This document shows, piece by piece, positions 12,224 through 21,422 of a stretch of 64,000 nt of DNA. The notes below the pieces were generated by a model that saw nothing but the letters and a program-made list of their open reading frames with translations, was not told the DNA's origin and did no database searches. How positions within the stretch are numbered: position 1 is the first letter of the stretch; every line of letters begins with the position of its first letter. This DNA is from Kineobactrum salinum (GTDB lineage Bacteria > Pseudomonadota > Gammaproteobacteria > Pseudomonadales > Halieaceae), in assembly GCF_010669285.1 (NCBI RefSeq), contig NZ_CP048711.1:2356001-2420000 (forward strand), given 5' to 3'. A program made the position numbers and the translations under genes.

Positions 12224-12666
12224 TGGGCCGGCGAATTCTGGTCATAGAGGACCATGCCGACAATCTGGATCTGATGGTCTACCTGTTGGGGGCGTTTGGC
12301 TATCGGGTATCCACTGCCAGAAACGGGCGGGAAGGCCTCGACTGTGCTGCGCGGGAGCGGCCCGATGTTATTATCTGTGATATCCAGATGCCGGTTATGG
12401 ACGGTTATCAGGTAATACACGAATTGAAGCACAATCCGGACCTGGCTGCGATTCCGGTGATTGCCGTCACTGCCTTTGCGATGCCCGGCGATCGCCAGAA
12501 AGTAATGGCAGCCGGATTTGATGGCTGTTTCACCAAGCCGATAGACGCTGAAACCTTTGTGCAGCAGATGAGGGAATTTATCCCGCAGGGGCCGCAGACC
12601 GGAACACAGAGCGGTTCGCACACGGACACAGGATGCGAAGAGAGTGGCCACGATACTGATAGTTGA
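12223..12666 (+). CDS. Single-domain response regulator receiver
   Basis: A 147-residue CheY-like receiver. Acidic residues occur in VIEDHAD, the phosphoacceptor Asp in IICDIQMPVMDG, and the conserved Lys in CFTKPID. There is no DNA-binding or enzymatic output domain; the last ~25 residues are a low-complexity tail rich in Thr, Gly and Ser. It is translationally coupled to the upstream kinase (TGATG) and overlaps the downstream gene. It may act as a phosphorelay intermediate to the c-di-GMP protein encoded next. Confidence 0.88.
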   Translation: MGRRILVIEDHADNLDLMVYLLGAFGYRVSTARNGREGLDCAARERPDVIICDIQMPVMDGYQVIHELKHNPDLAAIPVIAVTAFAMPGDRQKVMAAGFDGCFTKPIDAETFVQQMREFIPQGPQTGTQSGSHTDTGCEESGHDTDS

Positions 12667-15600
12667 TGATCACGCCGACAGCCGCGAGTTTCTAGTGACA
12701 CTGTTGGGCTACCGCGATCATGTCATGCTGGAAGCCGCAGATGGCCTCGAAGCTTTGACCGTGGTCCGGGACCGGCATCCGGACCTGGTGGTCGCTGATG
12801 TATTGATGCCGACCATGGACGGCTATGAGTTCGTCATGCAGTTGCGCGCTGATCCCGATATTGCCCGCACCCCGGTAATCTTCTATACCGCCACCTATCA
12901 TGAACGCGAGGCATTGAGCCTCGCCCGCAGTTGCGGTGTTTCCGACGTGTTGACCAAGCCCTCCGAGCCCGGGATCGTACTGGCCACCGTCGACCGTGTA
13001 CTGGGCGAAGTGGTGACGCCTTCGCTACCGCAGAAAGACGAGCTGGATCGCCGGCATCTGCGCTTGATGACTGACAAGCTCAAGCTGGTTTCCGACGATC
13101 TGGGTGTGGCCAGCCAGCGCTATGCGGCGCTGATCGATATCAATCTGCAACTGGCATCGGAACGGGACCCAAGGCGTCTGCTCGACAGCCTGTGCCGGAT
13201 AGCACGCGAGCTGATTGGCGCGGGCACCGCCATGCTCGCGGTACGGGACAAGAACGGAGATGGCTCACTCTATCTCAGCAGCAGTGGCCTGGATCCGGAA
13301 GTGGCACAGAAGCTGAGCCTGCCCTCGATGCAGGCAGGAATCTTCGGCGATGTTATCGGCCAGCGCAAGGCGCGCCGCCTGCCCAACCCCGGAGGCGATC
13401 CGCTGACGGTGGGTTTGCCGGCAACCTATCCGGCGGCGTACTCGTTGCTGGCGGTGCCGGTGATGTCGCTGGCACATACCTATGGCTGGATCTGCCTGTG
13501 TGATCGCCTGGGTGGCGGCGGGTTCAGCGAGGAAGACGAAAACCTGTTGGGTATTCTTGCGGCCCAGGCGGGCAGGATCTACGAGAACGGCAGCCTGTAC
13601 CTTAGCCTGAAAGAACAGGAAGAACGTTTTCGGCAACTGGCGGAAAATATCAGGGATGTGTTCTGGCTGGTGTCCACCGAAACCGGCGAGGATATTTATA
13701 TCAGTCCGGCCTATGACCAGGTCTGGGGACTTCCACGCCAGCAAGGCCGCAATAGTCTCGCCTCGCTTAGAGAATCCGTGCACCCGGACGACCGGGAAAA
13801 AATACCGCCGCTGTTGTCGGATCTGACGGTATACGATACCGAGTACCGCGTGGTCAGGCCAGACGGATCGATACGCTGGATACATGACCGCGGCTTTCCG
13901 GTGCGCAATGCCGAAAGTCAAGTGTACCGGTTCGCGGGCGTTGCCGAGGACATTACCAGCCGCAAGATCAACGAAGAAAAATTTGCCCGGCTCACTCGTA
14001 TCCACACGGTGCTCAGCCAGATCAACTCCACTATCGTGCGGATACATGATCGCCAGGCCTTGTTTGAGGAAGCCTGCCGGATCGTGGTCGAGCACGGACG
14101 TTTCGGTATGGCATGGATCGGCACGCTGGATTCGGAGACGCAGGCAGTGACTCCTGGCGCGCAGGCTGCAAAGGCGGTTGAAGACGAGGCCGACCGGATG
14201 TTGCGGACGGCCCAGGCGCAGGACGAGGACAGCCAGGGTATCCTGAGGGAGGCAATCCAACGGGCAAAGCCAACTTACTGCAATGACATCACTCCCGCAT
14301 CCGGTGGCGGAACCTGGCGCCGGCTGGCACTGGCGAGAGGCTATCACTCTGTGGTGGTACTGCCCCTGTTCACGCACGCCACTGTAGTCGGCGTATTTGT
14401 GCTGTATGCGACGGAGCGCAATTTCTTTGACGCGAACGAACGCAGCCTGCTGACTGAGCTGGCCAATGATATTTCCTTTGCGCTTGAGTATATAGAGAAG
14501 ACCGAGCAGGCGAGCTATCTGGCCTATTACGACAACCTGACCGGCCTTTCCAATCGGGTGATGTTCCATGAGCGGCTGGGACAGTTCATCAAGACATCCG
14601 AACGAGAGCGCGAACGGCTGGCGGTATTGATTGTGGACCTGGACCGGTTCAAGACAGTGAATGACACCCTGGGCCGGCAAGCCGGGGACGCGCTGATACG
14701 AGAACTCGCCCAGCGTCTGAGAGTCTGCGTGGCGGAACCGGTGCAATTGGCGCGCGCGGGAGCTGACCAGTTTGCGATGGTGTTGCCGGATCTCAAGCAT
14801 GCCGGCGAAATCGCGCGACTGATTGAAGGCAGGCTGAAGGAGTGTCTGGAAGAGCCATTCTTGCTGGACGGTGAAGAGCTGCGGGTCTCGGCAAAAGTTG
14901 GCATCTCCCTGTATCCGGAGGATGGCCGCGATGCCGAAGCGCTGTTTCTCAATGCCGAGATGGCGCTCAAGAAAGCGAAGAGCCAGGGCAAGCGCTACCT
15001 GTTCTTTGACCGCAACATGTCCGAGAGTGTGGCGCAGAATCTGGGTCTCGAGAACCGGCTGCGGCGGGCCCTGGCCAATGAGGAGTTCTTACTGCACTAT
15101 CAGCCCAAGGTGGATCTGGTTACGGGGGTGATCAGCGGAATGGAGGCCCTGATACGCTGGCAGAGCCCGGATGAGGGCCTGATACCACCGCTGCAGTTCA
15201 TCCCGCTACTGGAGGAAACGGGCCTGATTCTGGACGTGGGCCACTGGGTGTTGGAGCGGGCTGCAGCGGATTTGCGCAGCTGGCAGGAACAGGGTGTGGA
15301 GGTACCGGGAATTGCGGTCAATGTGTCCGCGCTGCAATTGCGGCAAGCCGACTTTGTCAGGCAGGTAAAGGGCGCGATACAACAGGGTGGCAGCCGGTTG
15401 ACGCTGGACCTGGAGCTGACCGAGAGCATGGTCATGAGCGATGTCGAAGACAGCCTCGTCAAGCTGCGCGAGTTGCGCGAGCTGGGGTTGGGGGTCGCCA
15501 TTGATGATTTCGGTACCGGCTACTCCTCGCTAAGCTATATAGCGCGTCTGCCCATCGATGTGATCAAGATCGACCGTTCATTCATCGTCAAGATGATTGA

Positions 15601-15814
15601 GCACCCCGACGACATGATGATCGTGTCGACCATCATCACCATGGCCCACAATATGAGACTCAAGGTAGTGGCCGAAGGTGTGGATTCGACGGACCAGGTG
15701 GATATTCTCCACGGGATGGGCTGCGACGAAATGCAGGGCTACCTGTTCAGCAAGCCGGTACCGGCACTCGAGATGCTTGGGCTGCTGCGCCGAGGGGCCA
15801 GGTTCGAGCGCTGA
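12644..15814 (+). CDS. Response regulator with GAF, PAS, degenerate GGDEF and EAL domains
   Basis: A 1056-residue cyclic-di-GMP protein. The receiver covers residues 1-120 (VADVLMPTMDG phosphosite). A GAF-like domain follows at ~150-310, PAS at ~320-440, a second GAF at ~455-610, GGDEF at ~630-790 and EAL at ~800-1050. The GGDEF signature is replaced by AGADQF near residue 705, so cyclase activity is unlikely. The EAL domain keeps EALIRW, NVSALQL, ELTESMV, DDFGTGYSSL, KIDRSF and QGYLFSKP, so phosphodiesterase activity is likely. GTG start overlaps the previous gene by 23 bp. It ends 3 bp before the convergent nasA stop. Confidence 0.9.
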   Translation: MATILIVDDHADSREFLVTLLGYRDHVMLEAADGLEALTVVRDRHPDLVVADVLMPTMDGYEFVMQLRADPDIARTPVIFYTATYHEREALSLARSCGVSDVLTKPSEPGIVLATVDRVLGEVVTPSLPQKDELDRRHLRLMTDKLKLVSDDLGVASQRYAALIDINLQLASERDPRRLLDSLCRIARELIGAGTAMLAVRDKNGDGSLYLSSSGLDPEVAQKLSLPSMQAGIFGDVIGQRKARRLPNPGGDPLTVGLPATYPAAYSLLAVPVMSLAHTYGWICLCDRLGGGGFSEEDENLLGILAAQAGRIYENGSLYLSLKEQEERFRQLAENIRDVFWLVSTETGEDIYISPAYDQVWGLPRQQGRNSLASLRESVHPDDREKIPPLLSDLTVYDTEYRVVRPDGSIRWIHDRGFPVRNAESQVYRFAGVAEDITSRKINEEKFARLTRIHTVLSQINSTIVRIHDRQALFEEACRIVVEHGRFGMAWIGTLDSETQAVTPGAQAAKAVEDEADRMLRTAQAQDEDSQGILREAIQRAKPTYCNDITPASGGGTWRRLALARGYHSVVVLPLFTHATVVGVFVLYATERNFFDANERSLLTELANDISFALEYIEKTEQASYLAYYDNLTGLSNRVMFHERLGQFIKTSERERERLAVLIVDLDRFKTVNDTLGRQAGDALIRELAQRLRVCVAEPVQLARAGADQFAMVLPDLKHAGEIARLIEGRLKECLEEPFLLDGEELRVSAKVGISLYPEDGRDAEALFLNAEMALKKAKSQGKRYLFFDRNMSESVAQNLGLENRLRRALANEEFLLHYQPKVDLVTGVISGMEALIRWQSPDEGLIPPLQFIPLLEETGLILDVGHWVLERAAADLRSWQEQGVEVPGIAVNVSALQLRQADFVRQVKGAIQQGGSRLTLDLELTESMVMSDVEDSLVKLRELRELGLGVAIDDFGTGYSSLSYIARLPIDVIKIDRSFIVKMIEHPDDMMIVSTIITMAHNMRLKVVAEGVDSTDQVDILHGMGCDEMQGYLFSKPVPALEMLGLLRRGARFER

Positions 15815-15817
15815 GGG

Positions 15818-18490
15818 TCATTGGAGTCCGGCTCGGGCGACAAGCGGCACCGCCTGGTCGCTGTCGGCCGCCGCTTGCAGCAGCGCCTTCAGCTCCGGCA
15901 CACAGGATCCGCAGCCGGTGCCGCAGTGCAATTGTGCACCCAGGGATTCCAGCGAGCGCGCACCGTTTGCAATGGCCTGGTTGATCTGCTTTTCCCCCAC
16001 TTCCCAGCAGCTGCAGATCGTAGGCCCGGTAGTCTCACCATCCGCGTCGACCCCGCGCAGCAGCCGGTAGTCAGGCGGCTGCTCGCGCGCCAGCAGACTC
16101 TGCAGCCAGTCGCGGTCCGGCAGATGGTCGCGTCGCCGGTTGGCAAACAGGGCGTACTCCACCCGCTGCTTGCGCACTCCGATCAGGCGGAAATCCCCGC
16201 CAGCGGAATCATGATATTGCAGCTCGGCATCGGTCTCCCTTGCCACCGCGGCAAGCAGGTGACGGTATGCCGCAGTATCGGTTCCACCCTCGCTGCTGTT
16301 GTCGGCCAGTAGTGTCAGGTAGCCACCGGTCAGGCGCAGGCTGGACCAGTAGGGCAGCCGTGGCGGCGGCAGGCGATTGCGCGACACCAGCAGCGCCCAG
16401 CTGGTGGTGGCCAGCGGCCGCAGCGCCACCGTTGTGTATTTGGACTGGGGTTGGCCGGATACCGGATCGGTGAGCGCGGGTATCAGCTGACTGACGCAGG
16501 CCGCGCCAGCGAACTGGTCGTTCCAGTGGATGGGGCAGAACAGTTGCCCGGCGGGTTGACCGGAGTCCAGCTGCGCCAGCGCGGTGAGCCGGCCCCGGCT
16601 GTTCTCCACCGCCACCAGGCTGTCCGCTTCGATTCCCAAGGCCGCGGCGTCCGCAGGATTCAGGCTGATACTGAAAAAGTCCCGGTGGCGCATCAGCTTC
16701 GGTACCCGCCCCGTGCGGGTCATGCTGTGCCACTGGTCGCGCAGGCGGCCGGTATTGAGTTGCAGGGGCGCACGGTCGCTGCTTGCGGGCTCGGGCAGGG
16801 CGGGTGCCGCACTGACAAAGCGGGCCCTGCCGGTCGGGGTGAAAAAGTGGCCCTGGGCCGGCCCGACCGGGGCTCCCGCGGCCGGGCAGGGCCAGTAGCT
16901 GGGGGCCAGCCGGTCGTACTGCTCGCGGTCGAGATCGGCCAGTGCACTGATGTCGAAGTCGCGCTGACCGTCGTTTTCAAACCCGGACAAGCGCGCGTGC
17001 TCGCTGAAGATTTCGGCCGCACCTTCATAGGGAAACTGGTCCGCAAAACCCAGCCGCCGGGCTACCTGGGTGACCATCCACCAGTCGGGACGGGCTTCGC
17101 CCAGCGGCGGCACCAGCGCGCGCTGGCGTGATATGCAGCGTTCGGAATTGGTCACGGTGCCGTCCTTCTCTCCCCAGCCACAGGCCGGCAGCAGCAGGTC
17201 GGCAAAGGCCGCGGTATCGGTGTCGTGGACACAGTCGGAAACCACGACGAATTCGCAGCGCTGCAATGCCCGTCGTACCTGGGCAGTGTCCGGCAGACTG
17301 ACGGCCGGGTTGGTCGCCATTATCCAGACGAAACGTATCTCGCCGCGATCCATGGCCTGGAACAGCTCCACCGCCTTGTGTCCGGGGCGGGAAGCCATTG
17401 CCGGCGCCTGCCAGAAGCGGCGCACCAGCTCCAGGTGTCGGTCGAAATTCATGTGTGCCGCGAGCTGGTTCGCCAGGCCGCCCACTTCGCGCCCGCCCAT
17501 CGCATTGGGTTGGCCGGTGATCGAGAACGGGCCGCAGCCGGGCCGGCCCAGTTTGCCAGTGGCCAGGTGGCAGTTGATGATGGCATTGCACTTGTCGGTA
17601 CCCGTAGCGGACTGGTTGATGCCCTGGGAGTAGAAGGTCACCACACGGTCCGACTCGCCGAACAGGCGGTAGAACTGCTCCAGTTCGTCGACGCTCAAAC
17701 CGCTCGCCCGGGACACCGCCGCCGGGGTCTGGGGCGCGGCTTGCTGCACTGCGGCGTCGAAGCCCTCGGTGTGAGCCGCGACATAATCCCGGTCGACCAG
17801 GCCGTGGCGCTGCAGGTAGTTGAGCAGTCCGGCAAACAGGAAGCCGTCGCTGCCGGCGCGGGGCGCCAGGTGCAGATCGGCGAGATCGCAACTGGCGGTG
17901 CGGCGCGGATCGATCACCACGATGCGTTTGGCGGGGTTGCGCTGTTTTGATTCGGCAATGCGCTGGTACAACACTGGATGGGTCCAGGCGGCATTGGAGC
18001 CCACCATGACCAGCAGGTCGCAGTGCTCCAGATCCTCATAGGAACAGGGGACATGGTCGGCGCCGAAGGCGCGCTGGTAGCCCGACACCGCCGAGGACAT
18101 GCACAGCCGCGAGTTTGTGTCCACGTTGGCGCTACCAAGAAAACCCTTCATCAGCTTGTTGGCGACGTAGTAGTCCTCGGTCAGCAACTGGCCGGACAGG
18201 TAGAAGGCGACGGATTCCGGTCCGTAGCGGGCCACGGTGCTGCGCAGTTGATCCGCCACCAGATCCAGTGCAGGATCCCAGGCCAGCCGCTCGCCGCCCA
18301 GCAGCGGATGCAGCAGGCGGCCGTCCTCAACCAGGGTTTCGGCGAGACTGCTGCCCTTGACGCAGAGCCGGCCGAAGTTGGCGGGATGGCTGCGGTCGCC
18401 GCTGATCGCGATTACCCGGTCGTTTTCGACTTCGGCGCTGACTCCGCAGCCGACGCCGCAATAGGGGCAGGTGGTATTGCAGTTTGTCAT
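15818..18490 (-). CDS. nasA: Assimilatory nitrate reductase, catalytic subunit
   Basis: A cytoplasmic molybdopterin enzyme that reduces nitrate to nitrite; 890 residues. The [4Fe-4S] ligands are C8, C11 and C15 in CPYCGVGCG plus RLCVKG near residue 43. Molybdopterin-binding segments follow, including GSNAAWTHPV and the GTDKCNAIINCHLATG area. A C-terminal BFD-like [2Fe-2S] domain (CSCWEVGEKQ, then CGTGCGSC) marks the longer NasA type. It overlaps nirD by the ATGA stop/start, so it is translated as part of the nir-nas operon. Electrons may come from the FAD reductase encoded upstream in this operon. Confidence 0.93.
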   Translation of the reverse strand: MTNCNTTCPYCGVGCGVSAEVENDRVIAISGDRSHPANFGRLCVKGSSLAETLVEDGRLLHPLLGGERLAWDPALDLVADQLRSTVARYGPESVAFYLSGQLLTEDYYVANKLMKGFLGSANVDTNSRLCMSSAVSGYQRAFGADHVPCSYEDLEHCDLLVMVGSNAAWTHPVLYQRIAESKQRNPAKRIVVIDPRRTASCDLADLHLAPRAGSDGFLFAGLLNYLQRHGLVDRDYVAAHTEGFDAAVQQAAPQTPAAVSRASGLSVDELEQFYRLFGESDRVVTFYSQGINQSATGTDKCNAIINCHLATGKLGRPGCGPFSITGQPNAMGGREVGGLANQLAAHMNFDRHLELVRRFWQAPAMASRPGHKAVELFQAMDRGEIRFVWIMATNPAVSLPDTAQVRRALQRCEFVVVSDCVHDTDTAAFADLLLPACGWGEKDGTVTNSERCISRQRALVPPLGEARPDWWMVTQVARRLGFADQFPYEGAAEIFSEHARLSGFENDGQRDFDISALADLDREQYDRLAPSYWPCPAAGAPVGPAQGHFFTPTGRARFVSAAPALPEPASSDRAPLQLNTGRLRDQWHSMTRTGRVPKLMRHRDFFSISLNPADAAALGIEADSLVAVENSRGRLTALAQLDSGQPAGQLFCPIHWNDQFAGAACVSQLIPALTDPVSGQPQSKYTTVALRPLATTSWALLVSRNRLPPPRLPYWSSLRLTGGYLTLLADNSSEGGTDTAAYRHLLAAVARETDAELQYHDSAGGDFRLIGVRKQRVEYALFANRRRDHLPDRDWLQSLLAREQPPDYRLLRGVDADGETTGPTICSCWEVGEKQINQAIANGARSLESLGAQLHCGTGCGSCVPELKALLQAAADSDQAVPLVARAGLQ

Positions 18491-18834
18491 TCCCGCCCGA
18501 CCAGCACGCTGTCATCCTGCAGGCGTACTGCATAGACCGGCACCCGTACCTCGGGATCTTCCAGACAGGTGCCGCTGCGCAAATCAAAGTGTTGCTTGTA
18601 GACCGGCGAGGCCACTACCAGCGAGCCCTGCAGATCGCCGACGATGCCCCGCGACAGTACATTGGCGCCGGAAAAGGGGTCCTGATTGGCAAGCGCATAG
18701 AGTTGGGGCGTGGCGTCGGGCAGGAAGAAAATAGCCACCTGGGTGCCGGCTATCAGGGCGCACACACCGGCATTCGGCACCAGGTCCGCCTGCGTGCAGA
18801 CCTGTTCCCAGCGCGACTGTACTGCTGTGTCCAT
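18487..18834 (-). CDS. nirD: Nitrite reductase small subunit
   Basis: A 115-residue Rieske-fold-like small subunit of the NADH-dependent assimilatory nitrite reductase. Family segments include ALIAGTQVAIF, ANQDPFSGANVLSRGIVGD, PVYKQHFDLRSGTCLEDP and VPVYAV. ATG 18832-18834 is preferred over the upstream ATG at 18852 because GGGAGA lies six bases before it. It lies between nirB and nasA with a 25-bp gap to nirB and a 4-bp overlap with nasA. Confidence 0.9.
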   Translation of the reverse strand: MDTAVQSRWEQVCTQADLVPNAGVCALIAGTQVAIFFLPDATPQLYALANQDPFSGANVLSRGIVGDLQGSLVVASPVYKQHFDLRSGTCLEDPEVRVPVYAVRLQDDSVLVGRE

Positions 18835-18859
18835 ATCCGTTCTCCCAATCATCCTGCAC

Positions 18860-21391
18860 CTACCGCAGTCTTTCGTTTACCGTCACGAGACGGACCCGCT
18901 CTTGCGGCCGTGCCGGGCGAATCTGGCCGCGTTCGCGCACAAACACGACATTGCTGTCACTGGCGTCGGAGTTGACGAACTCGCGGAAGCGCTTGAGCTT
19001 GGCCGGGTCCTCGATGGTGGTCTTCCACTCGCACTGGTAGGTGCCGACGATAGCTGCCATCTGCGTCTCCAGTTCCGCGGCGATGCCCAGACTGTCCTCG
19101 ATCACCACCTGCCGCAGGTAGTCCAGTCCGCCCTCGAGGTTGTCCAGCCACACTGAAGTGCGCTGCAGCCGGTCCGCGGTGCGGATGTAGAACATCAGGA
19201 AGCGGTCGATGTAGCGAATCAGGGTCTGGTCGTCCAGGTCGGTGGCGAACAGGTCGGCGTGGCGCGGCTTCATGCCGCCATTGCCGCAGACATACAGGTT
19301 CCAGCCGTTCTCGGTGGCGATCACCCCGAAGTCCTTGGACTGGGCCTCGGCGCACTCGCGGGTACAGCCGGATACGGCCGACTTGAGCTTGTGGGGCGAG
19401 CGCAGGCCCTTGTAGCGGTTCTCGATGGTGATCGCCATGGCGACACTGTCCTGCACCCCGTAGCGGCACCAGCTACTGCCGACACAGGACTTCACGGTGC
19501 GCAGTGCCTTGCCGTAGGCGTGGCCGGTCTCGAATCCGGCGTCGACCAGTTCGCGCCAGATCTCCGGCAGCTGGTGCTGGCGCGCGCCGAACAGGTCGAT
19601 GCGCTGGCCGCCGGTGATCTTGGTGTACAGGTCGTACTTCTGCGCCACCCGCCCCAGCACCACCAGTTTCTCCGGCGTGATCTCACCGCCGGGGATCCGT
19701 GGCACCACCGAGTAGCTGCCATCCTTCTGCATGTTTGCCAGGAAGGTGTCGTTGGTGTCCTGCAGCCCGACATGAGGTTGCTCCAGTACATGCTCGTTCC
19801 ACAGCGAGGCCATGATGGAGGCCACCGCCGGCTTGCAGATATCGCAGCCACGGCCGTGGCCATGCTGCGCCAGCAGCGCGGCGAAGGTCTTGATCGTTCC
19901 GACCCGGACCAGGTGGTACAGCTCCTGGCGGGTGTAGGGGAAATGCTCGCAGAGACTGCGGTCCACCGCGATCCCGCGGGCGCTCAACTCGTCGTCCACC
20001 AGATTCTTGAGCATGGCAGCGCAGCCGCCGCAGCCGGTGCTGGCCCTGGTACCGCTCTTGATCTCCGCCAGCGAACAGCAGCCACCGTCGATGGCGCCGA
20101 CGATATCGCCCTTGGTCACATTGTGGCAGGAGCACACGGTGGCGGTGGCCGGCAGTGCGGCTACGCCCAGCGTGGGCCGCTCGCCGGTGTTGGGCGCGAT
20201 CAGGGCCTCCGGCGCCGGCGGCAACTCGATGCCGTTCAGGTGGTACTGCAGCAGGCTGTCGTAGTCCTCGCAATCGCCTACCAGCACCGCACCTAACAAC
20301 TGCTTGCCATCGGCGCTGGTCACCAGGCGCTTGTATTGTTCGGCGCGCTCGTCGCTGAACACATAGGCGATGGCCCCCTCGCTGTTGCCGTGGGCGTCGC
20401 CGATGGAGCCCACATCCACGCCCAGCAGCTTCAGCTTGGTGCTCATGTCGGCGCCCTGGAACTGGCCGGCGGCTCCACTCAGTTGCTCGGCTACCGCTTC
20501 TGCCATCCGATAGCCGGGGGCGACCAGGCCGTAGATCCGGCCACCGAACAGCGCGCACTCGCCGATCGCGAAGATATCGGAATCCGTGGTCTTGCACTTG
20601 TAGTCGATGACGATGCCGCCGCGTTCGCCCACCGTCAGTTCGCCGGCGCGGGCCAGCTCATCGCGGGGCCGGATGCCGGCGGAGAATACGATCAGGTCGG
20701 TTTCCAGTGCGGTCTCGTCGGCAAAGTCCATGCGCAGGGCATGGCTGTCGCCGGGGACGATCTGGCGGGTATTTTTGCGGGTGTGCACCTGTACGCCCAG
20801 TGCCTCGACCTTGCGCCGCAGCATGCGTGAGCCGCCCTCGTCCAGCTGCACGCCCATCAGGCCCGGCGCGAATTCCACCACGTGGGTCTCCAGGCCCAGG
20901 TTGCGCAGTGCATTGGCACACTCCAGGCCCAGCAGGCCGCCGCCGACCACGACGCCGACGCGGCTGCCGTTGGCGCCGGCGCGGATCCGGCCCAGGTCGT
21001 CAATGGTGCGGTAGCTCAGGCAGCGCTCGTGATCGGAGCCGGGCACCGGCGGCACGAAGGGGTAGGAGCCGGTGGCGAGCACCAGCTTGTCGTAGGGAAA
21101 ACGACGCCCGCCCCGGGTGACGACCACCTTGTTCTGACGTTCGATCGCGGTGACCGGGTCGCCAAAGTGGGCCGCCACCCCCCAGCCGAGATAGGTCTCG
21201 CGGGTGGCCAGCGCGAGCTCTTCGGGGGCGCGGCCGGAAAACACCTCGGACAGGTGAACGCGGTCGTAGGCCGGGCGCGGCTCTTCCCCAATCACGGTGA
21301 TGTTGTGCCCGGTCTGTTTGCCGACCAGGGTCTCGACGAAGTGGTGGCCGACCATGCCGTTGCCGATCACGACGATATTGTGTTTGCTCAT
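18860..21391 (-). CDS. nirB: Nitrite reductase (NADH) large subunit
   Basis: Reduces nitrite to ammonium with NADH; 843 residues, like E. coli NirB (847). The N-terminal FAD/NAD module begins VVIGNGMVGHHFVE, with GVVVGGGLLGLECANAL. A BFD-like [2Fe-2S] segment (VCSCHNVTKGD, then CGGCAAM) follows. The C-terminal sirohaem/[4Fe-4S] domain has CVGSSWCRYG, VSGCTRECAEAQ and VCGNGGM. Start ATG 21391 corresponds to MSKHNIVVIGNG; an upstream in-frame start would add an Arg-rich stretch with no family match. It is part of the nrtABC-reductase-nirBD-nasA operon. Confidence 0.95.
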   Translation of the reverse strand: MSKHNIVVIGNGMVGHHFVETLVGKQTGHNITVIGEEPRPAYDRVHLSEVFSGRAPEELALATRETYLGWGVAAHFGDPVTAIERQNKVVVTRGGRRFPYDKLVLATGSYPFVPPVPGSDHERCLSYRTIDDLGRIRAGANGSRVGVVVGGGLLGLECANALRNLGLETHVVEFAPGLMGVQLDEGGSRMLRRKVEALGVQVHTRKNTRQIVPGDSHALRMDFADETALETDLIVFSAGIRPRDELARAGELTVGERGGIVIDYKCKTTDSDIFAIGECALFGGRIYGLVAPGYRMAEAVAEQLSGAAGQFQGADMSTKLKLLGVDVGSIGDAHGNSEGAIAYVFSDERAEQYKRLVTSADGKQLLGAVLVGDCEDYDSLLQYHLNGIELPPAPEALIAPNTGERPTLGVAALPATATVCSCHNVTKGDIVGAIDGGCCSLAEIKSGTRASTGCGGCAAMLKNLVDDELSARGIAVDRSLCEHFPYTRQELYHLVRVGTIKTFAALLAQHGHGRGCDICKPAVASIMASLWNEHVLEQPHVGLQDTNDTFLANMQKDGSYSVVPRIPGGEITPEKLVVLGRVAQKYDLYTKITGGQRIDLFGARQHQLPEIWRELVDAGFETGHAYGKALRTVKSCVGSSWCRYGVQDSVAMAITIENRYKGLRSPHKLKSAVSGCTRECAEAQSKDFGVIATENGWNLYVCGNGGMKPRHADLFATDLDDQTLIRYIDRFLMFYIRTADRLQRTSVWLDNLEGGLDYLRQVVIEDSLGIAAELETQMAAIVGTYQCEWKTTIEDPAKLKRFREFVNSDASDSNVVFVRERGQIRPARPQERVRLVTVNERLR

Positions 21392-21422
21392 GCCTGCTCT
21401 CCGCTCTGTCTCTTCGCGGCGT

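Noticed and set aside
13265..14800. Open frame of 511 codons on the minus strand opposite the c-di-GMP gene
   Set aside because: Shadow frame in a GC-rich gene.
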